Source: Cephalotus follicularis (lineage: Eukaryota > Streptophyta > Magnoliopsida > Oxalidales > Cephalotaceae). Taken from it: DNA of 64,000 nt. Positions within the stretch are counted from its first letter, which is position 1, and each line of letters opens with the position of its first letter. Where the stretch lies: assembly GCA_001972305.1 (NCBI GenBank), contig BDDD01002039.1, positions 284,086-348,085 of the forward strand, given 5' to 3'. Shown here piece by piece: positions 32,186 to 44,328 of the stretch. A model generated the notes under the pieces. The model saw nothing but the letters and a program-made list of their open reading frames with translations, did no database searches and was not told the origin of the DNA. The position numbers and the translations under genes are program-made.

Positions 32186-32452
32186 TGTAATATCCCGTTT
32201 CTATGCTTATATGTTTATTGTTGGGATTATATCCTTTTGATTTATGCTATGGTTTGTGAACCTCTTTGATTTTTGTTTGAATTTCTTTTTGTTTTCTGGG
32301 CACAAAGCGCCGACGCTTTGGGTGCTGTGTGACACATTGACGCCAAAACGTGTGTCATCGACGCGTTTTGTGTTTAAGTGTTTAACCGTCGACGCTTTAA
32401 GTAAACAGTCGACGCTTTAGTCGGCTTTCCATACCAGTTTGGACGGTGGAAA
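32186..32452 (+). repeat. Gypsy solo LTR, left part
   Basis: It starts TGTAATATCCCG after ACTTA. The matching end GGGTGTTACA and a second ACTTA are at 42349-42363, so the two parts form one solo LTR of roughly 2.5 kb. It contains an array of GTCGAC-centred motifs (32309, 32356, 32385, 32407). It is opened near 32452 by the SIRE-type copia element. Confidence 0.8.
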
Positions 32453-32704
32453 CGAAGGAGAATATCAACAAAGCACATAATGTTCAAGTAATAACATAAT
32501 CCCCATTCATTCAAAGAAAGTGAAACACAATGTCATTAACCGAAAAGGCAATTACATAAACAACTTCAATTGTCATTTGAAATATCGCATAACCAACTTC
32601 AAATTGTCTTTTGCACTAAAACATCTCAGAAACACATAAGAAGTTACATTACACAACCAAGTTCAAAAATACAATGAAAAACATGAGAATGCAGCAAATG
32701 TAGC

Positions 32705-33831
32705 TCATGAAGAATCGGGAGGAGGGTTTTGAGGGAATACATTCTGGAACATTTGAAGAAGATTGGCTTGACCCTGAATGAGAGTGGCTTGACCCTCATA
32801 AATCTGGTCCACTCTCCCTCTGAGGTACTCAATGTCGACTTGAGCTAAGTCCATCCTAGCCTGAAGTGACTCCAGGGTAGGTCTGCTGCTGCTGCTGGTT
32901 CCGACATTTGGTCGCATCTCAAACTGCTGACCATCATCATCCTCATCTTCCTCATCTTCTCCTCCAGCTCTCACATTTGCTTGTTCTCTCACTTGCTCTC
33001 TTCCCCCACCTTGTAGCTTAACCCATAACCCATCTTAAAATCTAATATTACAATTTTTAAGCCCAACCCTATTTATAAGTTGTTTATGAGATGGTTTGAC
33101 ACTAAGCTCATCATCGGGAATGTCTAGGTTTAGGGACGCAAAAATCCTACTCAAAAGCATAGGATAAGGGATGTGATTAGGTCTAGACAACATGTGATTA
33201 ATTATGAGGTAGGGAATGTTCACTATAGTCTCATTCTTAATACAAGCTACGAATTTAAGGTCTCACTACGAAGGAAGAGTGTGCGAGCCTTCTCTAGGTA
33301 GGAATGTGTTTGTGACAAGCAAGAGAATGATCCTAGTGGCAATAGAGAGGTGACTACTAGTCACGGTCATGATCGGATTAAAATCTGGACGCTCTAAACA
33401 AATCCCTAAGGCTTCTAGTTTCTCTACATCATTGAAATGTGTGATTCTGGAATTGGGAATTTCCAGGGTTTCGGTAATTAATTCGGGGGTTATAGAAATT
33501 GGATTGCCTAAAACAAAGGAATTAGCAACACAAGAAGTTGAGCTATCAAGATTTGCATAAAATAACTTGGCTAACCTAGGGTATATAACATGTGATGAGC
33601 ATAGGTAATCAAACCACCCATACCCTCTAACCAAGTCATAACAATGGCTAAATTGCTAACTAACACATCTCTAGATAACCATTTCTCATAATGCAATTTT
33701 ACAAAGTTAATAACGGAATTATACCGAATTTCTTTCTCCTTGAAGAGAAAGAGGTCGTTGTCATAGTCCATTTCCGCTTGAGAATCCCTTTGTTGCCTAG
33801 TAGCCATGCGGTTTTGTCTCTTTGGAGCCAT
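32705..33831 (-). pseudogene. Envelope-like / putative plant transposon ORF of the SIRE element
   Basis: From MAPKRQNRMATRQQR (33831) the minus strand shows blocks in successive frames. They are FLFKEKEIRYNSVINFVKLH, then AKLFYANLDSSTSCVANSFV with GNPISITPELITETLEIP, then PYPMLLSRIFASLNLDIPDD, and a C-terminal acidic and coiled part (LESLQARMDLAQVDIEYLRG). The middle part resembles the plant-specific domain found in the extra ORF of SIRE elements and in proteins annotated as putative plant transposon protein. Frameshifts and stops near 33571, 33266 and 33035 break it. No signal peptide or membrane span is readable, so an envelope function is not supported by this copy. Confidence 0.65.
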
Positions 33832-34237
33832 TAGAGTCGAAATGTAGGTTGAGAATTGAGAGAGCTAGGGTTTGGGCATTTTTAGAGTGAGAGAATTGTG
33901 AGAGAGCATAAGGGAATTCGAGTTTAAAACCCTGATTCCCGCACTTCCAGTCGACTGGGCCTTTAAGGCCAGTCGACTGGATGGCAAGCAGTCGACTGGA
34001 CAAATTGTCTAGTCGGCTGTTTTCTGCAGATTTTGGAAATGCAGAAAATGCCAATCCAATTTGTTTTACAAACCATAAGTTAACTATTATGGACTAATAG
34101 CAACCTTGGTATATGAGTTAATTGATGTAATTGAGTTGAAAACTCAATGTTTAATGCATGATGAATTTGGAAAAACATTTTTCAAGCCAATTCAATCAAA
34201 AATTAGCAAAGCATCACAATTTTGCATATAAAGAAGT
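33832..34237 (-). other. Spacer between RNase H and envelope-like ORF
   Basis: There is no gene. It contains four CAGTCGACTGG-like motifs at 33946-34020, the same motif that forms a long array in the LTR of this element. Confidence 0.6.
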
Positions 34238-36182
34238 TCAAGAGGGATTTTGCATACCCAGCTCCCTTCGCAAAGTGCAGAACCTCTCATTGTCCAGCAG
34301 CTTTGTAAATATATCTATAACTTGATTCAATGTGTCAATATATTCAAGAAAAATATCACATTTTTCAACATGATCTCTAAGAAAATGATGTCTAATTTCA
34401 ATATGCTTAGACTTAGAGTGTTGAACATGATTTTTACTTAAATTGATAGCACTTGTATTATCACATTTTATGCAAACATTGCTAATGCTAATGCCGAAGT
34501 CACAAAGTTGTTGCTTTAGCCACAAGACTTGTGCACAACAACTACCTGCCGCTACATATTCGGCTTCGGTGGTTGAAAGAGCTACACTATTTTGTTTCTT
34601 GGAAAACCAAGACACTAAAGAATTGCTAAGGAACTGGCAAGTGCCACTAGTGCTCTTTCTATCAAGCTTGCAACCACCATTGTCGGCATCGGAAAATGCA
34701 TGTAAATTAAACAATGAATCATGCGAGTAAAACAATCCTAGTAGAGGGGTGTATGCAAGATATCTAAAGATTCGCTTAACCGCAATTAAGTGAGATTCTT
34801 TAGGTGATGATTGATACCTAGCACATAGACATACGCTAAACATTATGTCCGGTCTACTAGCGGTAAGATAAAGAAGTGATCCTATCATATTTATATAAAG
34901 CTTTTGATCTACCTCTTTACCACTCTCATCCTTGTCGAGTTTGGTCGTTATGCTCATTGGAGTCTTGCAAGGTTTTGAGTTTTCCATTCCAAATCGTTTG
35001 AGTAAGTCCTTTGTGTATTTGGATTGGTTGATGAATGTTCCTTCATTTCTTTGTTGGATTTGAAATCCAAGGAAATACTTGAGTTCTCCCATCATACTCA
35101 TCTCGAATTCACCTTGCATAGTGTTAGCAAACTCAACCAAAGAGAATTGTTAGTAGAACCAAAAATAATGTCATCTACATATATTTGCACAATTAAAATA
35201 TCATTAAGCTTAGTTTTTACAAAAAGAGTTTTATCAACTAAACCTCTTTTAAAATCATTTTCCAAGAGAAATTTTGAAAGCTTTTCATACCAAGCTCTTG
35301 GTGCTTGCTTTAAACCATAAAGTGTTTTTGATAGTTTAAAGACATGATCGGGAAAATGCATATTTTCAAAACTTGGAGGTTGTTTAACATAAACTTCCTC
35401 ATTTATAATACCATTTAAAAATGCACTTTTAACATTCATTTGATGCAATTTAAATCCTTTAAAACATGCAAAGACCATTAATAATCTTATAGCTTCTAAT
35501 CTAGCTACGGGAGCAAAGGTTTCATCATGTCAATGTCTTCTTCTTGACTATAACCTTATGCGACTAATCTAGCCTTATTTCTAATTACCAACCCATTTTC
35601 GTCCATTTTATTTCGAAAAATCCATTTAGTTCCAATGATGGATTGATTTGTAGGCCTAGGAACTAGGGACCAAACATTACTTTTGTCGGATTTGTTTAGT
35701 TCCTCTTGCATGGCCACAATCCAACAATCATCTTTAAGAGCATAAAAAATACTTTTGGGTTCAATATTAAAAATAAATGCTACATTATCACAATACTTCC
35801 TAACAGCAGAACGAGTTCTTACCCCTTCGGTAGGATTACCGATTACCTCGTTGTTTTTTACATATTCTCTTTCCCTTCTTGCTATTGGCTCCTTGGTGAC
35901 TTGAATTTGTTGGAGTTCTTCTTCATGTACTCCTTCTTCTTCAATTTTGTCTATTTCAACATCATCTTTGTTGATGTCCAAGCCTTCCATTTGCTCCAAT
36001 ATACTTACATCATCAACAATATCTCCCTTTCTCGGAGCACTATTAGACTCTTCAAATAACACATGAATAGACTCTTCAATAATCAAAGTTCTTTTATTAA
36101 ACACTCTATAAGCTTTAGAATTTAAAGAGTAGCCTAGAAAAATTCCTTCATCACTCTTGGCGTTAAATATTGTCTTTCCCAT
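34238..36182 (-). pseudogene. SIRE element reverse transcriptase and RNase H
   Basis: RT blocks on the minus strand: WSLVPRPTNQSIIGTKWIFR and KARLVA (35560-35700), a frame break near 35550, then FKLHQMNVKSAFLNGIINEE, LYGLKQAPRAWYEKL and VQIYVDDIIFGSTN (both Asp). After a further break near 35140, GEFEMSMMGELKYFLGFQIQ leads into RNase H with HAFSDADNGGCKLDRKSTSG, LSTTEAEYVAAGSC and IKCDNTSAINLSKNHVQHSK. The frame closes at 34238 (RRELGMQNPS). The domain order and the QHSKSKHIEIR motif agree with the SIRE lineage. Confidence 0.88.
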
Positions 36183-37137
36183 TGTTTAAAATGAAAACTT
36201 TGCAACCAAAAGGTCTCAAGTGACTAACACTTGGTTTTCTATCATTAAAAAGTTCATATGTGGTTTTCTTTAAAATTGATCGAATCATGACTCTATTTAT
36301 TATATAACATGCGGTGTTCACGGCTTCGGCCCAAAGATATTTAGGTAAATTGTTTTCACACGACATGGTTCTCCCCATTTCTTCTAGGGTTCTATTCCTC
36401 CTTTCAACAACACCATTTTGTTGAGGAGTTCTAGGAGCCGAGAAGTTATGGTGAATACCAAGTTCATCACAAAAAGTTTCAAAGCCGAGATTTTCAAATT
36501 CTTTACCGTGATTACTACGTATGCTAACAATAGATAGACTCTTTTCATTTTGAATTCGTCTACCAAATTTAACGAAGGAATCTAAGACATCACTCTTTAA
36601 AGCTAAGAAAATAACCAAAGTAAATCTAGAATAGTCATCAACAATTACTAGGCCATATTGTTTGCCACCAATGCTTAAAGTTCTAGTTGGTCCAAACAAA
36701 TCAATGTGCAATAGTTGTAAAATTCTAGTAGTAGAAACAACATTTTTAGTTTTAAAAGAAGTTCTTGTTTGTTTGCCTTGCGCACAAGCATCACACAATT
36801 TATCATTTTCAAATTTCATTTAAGGCAAACCAATTACTAAATCTTTTCTAGAAAGCTTAGCAAGAACATCCATGCTAGCATGGCCTAACCTTCTATGCCA
36901 AAGCCATTTATCATTTGTATTAGCATTAAAGCACACATTGTTGGAAAACATTTCTTTTAAATAGACAACATACACATTTCCTTGCCTATGACCAACAAAC
37001 TTTACATCATTGGTGCTAGAATCAATAATGTGACAAAGTGAGGACTCAAAGTTAACCTTATATCCCTTATCACATAATTGACTAACACTAAGCAAATTAT
37101 GCTTAAGGCCTACAACATATGAAACATTTTCAATCAA
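36163..37137 (-). pseudogene. SIRE element integrase
   Basis: The pre-integrase part (VSYVVGLKHNLLSVSQLCDK, WHRRLGHASMDVLAKLSRKD) is separated by a TAA at 36820 from the core (CDACAQGKQTRTSF, LLHIDLFGPTRTLSIGGKQY). The first catalytic Asp is in HIDLFGP and the Glu in VVERRNR. The second position reads IRSNHGKEF, so the usual catalytic Asp is Asn. The enzyme would be inactive even without the stop. The downstream RPFGCKVFILNN block is intact. Confidence 0.88.
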
Positions 37138-37199
37138 AGTATTGAATTTGTTACCTATTCAACCAATGCCAACAATTTTGGCCTTGTTGTTATCTCCAA

Positions 37200-38960
37200 A
37201 TGTGATCTTTCCTCCATCAATTTCTTTAAGATCAATGAAGAGGCTTTTGTCACCGGTCATGTGCTTCGAGCACCCGCTATCCACGTACCACGGTTGTTCT
37301 TCGTTGTGGTTTGCTTGCAAGCACACTTCCACCTACAAAACATCAAAGGATTTTGACCTTGGTACCCATTGTTTGTTGGGTTCTTTATAATTACATTTTG
37401 GACTAATTGTTCCCTTGGGAACCCACACTTGTCTAAATGTAATAGGATTGTGATTAGGCAATGGTCTAGTGTGTGAGTGAAAGTGAGCAATCCTTTTAAA
37501 ACATTTATTCCTAAAATGTCCTATCTTATTGTAATATGTACAATGAGGTCTAGTTTTAGTATTCTTTAACTTAGCCTTAACCTCTAGAGGAGCATAGCCC
37601 ATACCGGTTTTGTCTAAGTACGATCTTTGACTAGCTAGCATCTCCTCTAATTTCTTGCTACCTAATGTGAATTTACTAAATGATTTTTCTAAATTCACAT
37701 TCTTTTCTTTGAGTGACTCTACTTCCTTTTCTAAAGCAATGTCATTACACAAAGTAGGTTTAGCTATGTCATTTTTCAAAAGACTAAGTTCACTTTTTAA
37801 TTTCTCATTTTCAAATACTAACAAATCCTTCTCATTTTCAATGCTAACCATATTTTTCTTAAGTGAAGAACATTGTGAGCATTTCTTTTTAAACTCTACT
37901 AGTAATTCATCAAAAGCAAATTGTAATTCACCAAAAGGTATAAGAATCGTCTACCTCATTGTCGCTATCCTCGGTGTCGCTCAATGCCATGAAGCAAAGG
38001 TTGGCTACTTGTTCGGTGACTTCATCATCGGAAGAGTCATCATCACTTAAGTGCCATGCTTTGAGGGCTTTCTTCTTGAAGGGCTTTCTTCTTGAATTAT
38101 GGACAATCTACTTTGATGTGTCCCGGTTTGTTGCATTCAAAGCATGTGGGAGGATCCATCTTGCTTCTCTCTCCCTTGTTGAAGTTCTTCTTTTGAAACC
38201 TTCTTGCTTTGTTCATCTTTGCGAATTTTGAGAAACGTTTCGCAAAGAAACGTAGTCCTCTTCTTCTAGCTCCTCATCACTCGAAATTTCTTCTTTATGA
38301 GTGCTTTTGAGAGCTATGTCCTTCCTTCTTTCCTCTTACGGCTTTGTCTCCACAAGGTTGGCGGATTTCTTGTTCAATTTTACCTCATGAGTCATGAGGG
38401 AGCCAAGAAGTTCTTCAATCTCCATGGTCTTTAGATCCTTTGACTCTTCAATTGCCGTCACCTTGGGTTCCCACTCATCATTGAGACACCCTAGCAATTT
38501 CCTAACAAGTTCATCCTTTCCAAAGACCTTGCCAAGACCAAGTAAACCATTAGTAATATCAAGCAACCGGTTATATAAATTCTTGATGGATTCATTCGGT
38601 TGCATTTTGAACAATTCATAATTTCTATTTAATAAGGCAAGTTTAGCATTCTTAACTTACTCGATACCCTCGTGGGTAAGGATGAGCAATTTCCACACTT
38701 CATGTGCGGAAGTACATCTCCTAACAAAATTGTATTCGGTCTTGTATAAGGATACAAGCAATATATTAAGAGCCTTGTTATCTACGGTCAATTTTTAAAA
38801 TCTTCATCATCCCATTCGTCTTCCGATTTGGCGACGAGTTCATTTTTATCATTTAGTTTCATAGGGATGTGAGGGTCATTTTTCACACTAAGCCAATTCT
38901 TAAAGTCTCTAGACTTAAGGTATATTTCCATACGACTTTTGAAAGAAGAATGTATGGCAA
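37200..38960 (-). pseudogene. SIRE element gag and protease
   Basis: The gag core begins at the surviving block SFKSRMEIYLKSRDFKNWLS (near 38940); the N-terminus is missing. It continues with MQPNESIKNLYNRLLDITNG and KELVRKLLGCLNDEWEPKV-like sequence (38340-38614). A perfect zinc knuckle CFECNKPGHIKVDC lies at about 38100-38145. A coiled region (37660-37850) and a second knuckle whose second Cys is Tyr (CTYYNKIGHFRNKC, near 37530) follow. The protease site WYVDSGCSKHMTGD is at about 37255-37295. Two knuckles and a coiled gag are usual in SIRE elements. Frames change several times. Confidence 0.8.
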
Positions 38961-38969
38961 CCTTAAACT

Positions 38970-40148
38970 AAGAAATATGTATGCGGAAAATACAATTTAA
39001 GCAATGAACATAAACAATCACAAGAAGAACAAATAAATAAGGAGTTAAGGGATAGAGAGTGCAAACAAAATATATAGTGGTTCGGCAAACCGCCTAAGTC
39101 CACTCCCCAAGGCCTCCCCTTGAGTATTCCACTATGTATGCCCCAATCCTGGCTTGAAACTCCAACCGAGCTTCAACTATCTTCGCTCCAACCAAGTGAA
39201 TACAAGTTTGCTCCAACCGAGAAATACAAGAGACAACCTCTCTTGTTTATGTGTGAAATAAAGTGTTTAAAGATTACAAATTCACAATGAATTTGTTTAC
39301 AATTTCGCTCAATTCTCACAAAGCTCTTAGTGATAGGAAATGTAAAATGTAAAGGCTTTTTAGTGAGTGTGATTGCTTTGATGTGATCTCTTTGATGCTT
39401 GGAATGCTTGGAATTGTACTTGAGATAGCTTGAATGAATATTCACTTTGAATGCTTGATCACTTGTGCAAGAGCTCCACTTTGGCTTATATAGTTGTGCT
39501 TCCAACGAATCTATTTTTTAAAGTTCTTGTACAATCCAGTCGGCTGGATTCCTTGGGCAGTCAGCTGGATTTGATGGCGCGTATTTCAAATATAGCCGTT
39601 GGTGATGGACAGTCGGCTGCTTCCTCTGGGCAGTCGGCTGGTGGAGCCTGGCAGTCGGCTGGTGCTCTGTTCCAGTCGGCTGGTTGAGCTAAAATTGGAC
39701 TTACAGAAGCTACTGCCTGATATTGCACATTTGGTGACAGTCGGCTGGATTCCTTGGCAGTCGACTGGTGCCCTGCTTCAGTCGGCTGGATGAGGTGTTA
39801 AAATGATATAGAAGCTACTGCCTGAATTGTGCACCCATGGCAGTCGACTGCTCCCCTGTGGCAGTCGGCTGGATCATGTGTTCCTGCAGTTTCTGGAGTT
39901 GTTTGAAGAACCAGTCGGTTACTCAACCCATGGCAGTTGACTACTCATCCTTGGCAGTCGGCTGGATTGCTTGGCAGTCGGCTGGATTGCCCTGTACCTG
40001 CAGAAATAGCCTTGGCACAACTCTGGACACCAAATCAAGTGAGTATATGAAGTTGTAGCTTAGAGAATTATGCATACAATTAATATGTGTTTGTTAATCA
40101 TCAAAATAACATATGTTAATACAATTAACGGGGTGGCAAAGGCCAACA
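38970..40148 (-). repeat. 5' LTR of the SIRE-type element (about 1.18 kb)
   Basis: On the minus strand it starts TGTTGGCCTTTGCC at 40148. It includes an array of CAGCCGACTG motifs (plus-strand CAGTCGGCTGG) at 39535-39985 and a U5-like part with GGCGGTTTGCCGAACCAC near 39085. The inner end is uncertain because the primer site and gag start are deleted. The size fits the SIRE lineage. Confidence 0.7.
39535..39985 (+). repeat. Array of CAGTCGGCTGG motifs inside the SIRE LTR
   Basis: At least twelve copies of CAGTCGGCTGG or CAGTCGACTG occur at irregular 15-60 base spacing. Many are followed by ATTCCTTGG or ATT. The variant CAGTCGACTG is a perfect 10-base palindrome. Confidence 0.85.
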
Positions 40149-42358
40149 GAGGTTTTTGCCAATTTTGTTGATCTGATTTTCCGTGTTTGTTGAAACCGAA
40201 TCTGCATGAAAAGGAAAACTCATTAGATGCACGATTTTATCATTTATTTTACTCGTTTTTCTGATTTTAAAAACTAAGAATTATTTTGAAAGAAAACTAT
40301 CTGCACTTTTTACAAACACGAACAGTAACTTTGAACGCATTTTTCTGAAGGTAATTTCTAAACGAAAGTTGTAGTTTGTACTATATAGTTTCTGTATCAC
40401 CCTTTAAATTGTATTAAAACCGAGTATAATTTGATTTCGAACATGATTTTAGAAGCCTGTTGAAACTAAATTTCTGTTGTTATCTTCATATGTTCATTCA
40501 TGGGTTTTATGCATAACCTGTAATGCTGATGCTTAAAAACAAAGAAATCATGCTATTGACGTATGTAGATGTATGTATATGTCACTGATTTTAGGATTTA
40601 TACAGAAAAAAATTCGGATTGTAGTTATGTTGCATAAACGGTTTATATACAAGAAAATTATGTTTCAAAACGAGTTTTACTTTTGTATGTAATTGCATGT
40701 ATATCTGGCGTTCGAACTTAAGAAATAACGTTGTAAGAGGCTGCATGTTGATAATTATGCTTTGAGTTTAAGAAAAATTGGATGTAGCCATGGATTTGAA
40801 ACTGTTTTCTGCACTGGTATTCTGTGTCTGATGCAAACCGTCGACGCTTAGTATTTGAGCGTCGCCGCTTTGTACTGTTTTGTGCTTTGGTCAGTCGACT
40901 CTTGGCTCGACGCTTTGTCCTTTTGTGCAACTAAACCGTCGACGCCTAAGAACAAACTGTCGACGATTTATGGCAGTTTTGATGTTTTGATCTTTTTATG
41001 TTATGTGATGTTTGGACTCGTATGTTTAGGTCTTAATATCATTCATGGTGGAGTTTAGGACACTTCTAGGGTGCTTTTGTCCGGTATTCTAGTTTGTTTA
41101 GATTTTCGACCAGCTAAGGTACGAATTCTTCGTTCTTTGGTACTCCTTCGATTAAACTTTCATTAATTGATGATTCTGTACGTTTTATTGAACGGAATTA
41201 TGTCCCTGGTTTTAGTAGAAATAAAGCTCATATTTTAATACAAATATTCTCGTTTTGATAATGATCATATTAAAATGAATTTTACTACATCGGATATGGA
41301 TATGCATATTTTCTGTTATCGAAAATGTGTTATTATTTGGACATGACTTCCACTTTAGGGAGTATGTTATACTTCAGATACAGATCGGATTTTGATTTTG
41401 GATTTTGATATGAAAGTATGATCCTTTTTAAATAATTTCAGATATGTCTGGAGACAGTTTACATAAGTACATTTTAGAATTGTTTTAGAATATAACAAAG
41501 TTTTAGCATAATAACATACAGAGAAACACCCTACCTATGAGGTATCATAGGCATGTTCTTTGGCACGGAGGACATGACACCTACCTTGGCGGTGTGATCG
41601 GTCTACGACGTCTCTTTTAAATATGTATCCTGAGAGTAGGATATGGATCATTTTGAGACGTATGAGTATACTCTAGTTATTGTCAGAATTCAGAAATTCA
41701 GTAGTTGAGATTGTTTGTGTAGTGCCGTACACGACTTTTCTGTCAGAGCATGTGGACCTCGCGAACCTCTTGCACCTATATATGTATGTATGTCAGAAAT
41801 TCTCTGTTATGGAATTATGAAATCAAATAATGTTTTGAATTATGATGATTTTACAACTGCTCGCTTTTAAATATTCTGTTTTACTTTTCAAGAATATTTA
41901 CTATGTTATTTTACTGAATTTAAAGTTCATATTATTCTGTCTACCGTTTACTGTTTTAATTCCTTATCCGTACTGAGGTTTGCTCAGCCGCGTTTTTGTT
42001 TCTATGCGGCAGGTTTTCAGGAGCATGGGGGAAACGTGTGATGAGAGTTGCCCAATTGTCAGAGGATCATCTAGGAGTTGGTCCTTGTGTTTTCCAGTAG
42101 AATCAGATTAGTTTTCAGTAAAAACAGTTTCAGATTTTGGTTTTGTTTCGGTTATGTTTTCAGTATTTGGATATCGGATTATGATTCGTTTTTAATTATG
42201 ATTTATTAAAGTTTTCAGACTCTGTTTTATATCAGTTTGTTATAAGATATGCTTTCAGACCACCACATCTGTTTCGTATCAGTCTTTTGTTTGGTTTTCC
42301 GTTATGTTTCAGTTTGGTATTATGACATGTAAGGGCTCCCACCATCGGGGGTGTTACA
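40149..42358 (+). repeat. Gypsy solo LTR, right part
   Basis: It ends CACCATCGGGGGTGTTACA at 42358, followed by the target copy ACTTA (42359-42363), which matches 32181-32185. It includes a second GTCGAC motif array (40837-40970). The ending GGGTGTTACA and the length are typical of large plant chromovirus LTRs of the Tekay/Del type. No coding sequence is seen. Confidence 0.8.
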
Positions 42359-44328
42359 ACTTAAGCCTGATCTTGCATATCCTTTATATATGTAGGATAC
42401 AAGAAAACGTGTTTCATATGTCATTATTTCGGGTTTATGATTTATATTTTATAAATCCAATCGTTTAATGTGATAATTTATACCAATGTCCAAGCCAATT
42501 AACTATGTACTCCTAACTATTTATTCTATTTATAACTATTTTGACCGTTACAATTACATATGAAAAAAAATCAGTTTACCGGTAGAAATTGTCATATGAA
42601 AATAAAATATTGAAGAATTTCAATTTATTTAAAAATTGACATATATGATTTACACATATAGATTATTGATCAATATGATTTACACATATAGATTATTGAT
42701 CAAATTCAACAGTTCGATTTAGAAAATATAAATAATAAACATATCGTTTTTAAATAATTTTGTACATAAACTTGATATGTACCTAAGGTAAACTCGTTAA
42801 TGCTAAATGCTCGTGGTGGATTTTCCCATTAGATGTAAGGCCAATGGCCCTTACGGTCTGGGGAAGTGCTTCGCGAAAGTTATATTCGCCCATTACTTTG
42901 CTTATTATAGCTGACACGCTAAGAGAAGTGTTTCCTGTGTTTTAGTGGGAACTTGCCCCACTAGAGTTTCTAATGATCCCCACGTCAACATTTCAATTAT
43001 ACATATTCTTAAAAAACTTAATCTTAGATGATCTTAAATATTCATTTTAGGTTTGAGGGTTTAGGCACTTACTAAGGTTATATTTCATGAGTTGATTACT
43101 ATTACTATCTTTATAGTATTGTCGTTGATTAATATCATCCTTCCCTAATTGGTATATACCTTTAATAACCAATCAATGAAAAATAAATTTAACGCGTGTC
43201 CTGACTAGGACAAGAGCAAGCACTTGATAACAGAAAAAACCTCGCTCTCTAGAGAGGGAGAGAGAGAGAGAGAGAGATGAAAAATGGGTAAGCGAGTATT
43301 TATTTCCTTTCTCCAATCATAATAACAATTGATTCTACTACTACTGTTACTGCTTTGCAGGTAAACAAGAGATGAAAAATGGGTAAGCGAGTATTTATTT
43401 CCTTTCTCCAATCATGATAACAATTGATTCTACTACCATTGTCACTGCTTTGCAGGTAAACATGTCACATATCCATGCTGCAAAACGAAATTGGTGGCAA
43501 TAAACAATGTACATAACATAGCATACGCGTACCTTTTGTTTTTCGCAGGTTCACGTAGTAACCATGCATTTACAGTCAACTGCTAACACATTTTAATCGC
43601 CATAAACGTTTTGCAACTGCTAGCATTCGTTAGGTGCATGCTGTCAACTGCAACTTAGGGACTTCTTCGACAACGTCTTTGACAGCATATATATAAATTA
43701 TAGTATATGATTTTATCTCTCTCTCTCTCTCTTTTCGGTTCTAATCTATCCTACGTACGCTAGCTGCGTTGCATGTATGGTACAGACAACACATGATCTA
43801 TCATTATATATAAAATCATTCTAACTTGCAGGAATTTAATTATAGCAAAGAACACTTGCATTTCTGTGAAAGTCTTACATAAAGAATAAGTTCCAAATCT
43901 CTAACTGGTTTTACATATAAGTTAAATTAGCTGAAGTTGATAACTTATTTTTGTTTCTTTGTTCATCACTTCCCTAAACAAATCTCATTATTTTCTTCAA
44001 GTACTAGTGGATAAAGAGACTGTGAACGCTACTCACATATAGTTAACTAATTGATAGTCAATATTTTGGGGGGAAATACTGAAGGATGTCTTTGTCTAGT
44101 GGTGATTAGGCTAACTGGCACTCTATATATGTAATTTGTTGTACTCAGGTTTGATCACACTTTTAACACATTTAATAGTTAGGTTGGTATTCCATCAGAA
44201 AAAGGAAAAAATCAAAAGTTGTGTGTGTAAAAACGAACGTGTAGGAGTAAATGTAGGTGGTGGGATGCATGGTTGAGCTGACTATACCATGTGCTACTTT
44301 AATTAAACTTTTGTATATGAGTCTAGTT
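42359..44328. other. AT-rich DNA without genes
   Basis: No convincing open frame. It contains a 30-bp exact tandem duplication (42643-42672, 42673-42702), a GA microsatellite (43250-43276), a 95-bp tandem duplication (43276-43465) and a CT run near 43715. It may be flanking host sequence carried in with the foreign block. Confidence 0.65.
43276..43465 (+). repeat. 95-bp tandem duplication
   Basis: Units GATGAAAAATGGGTAAGCGA onwards at 43276-43370 and 43371-43465 differ at about six positions. Each ends in TGCTTTGCAGGTAAAC. Confidence 0.88.

Larger units (their letters stand above)
32453..40148 (-). mobile_element. SIRE/Maximus-type copia element with envelope-like ORF, 3' LTR missing
   Basis: On the minus strand from the right: LTR (40148 to about 38970), gag, protease, integrase, RT, RNase H (ending 34238), a gap, and an envelope-like ORF (33831-32705). 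The order pol then extra ORF, a large LTR and a long coiled gag are typical of the SIRE lineage. The left end near 32453 has no LTR and no target duplication with the right flank (GAGGT at 40149), so the 3' end has been deleted. Confidence 0.82.
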
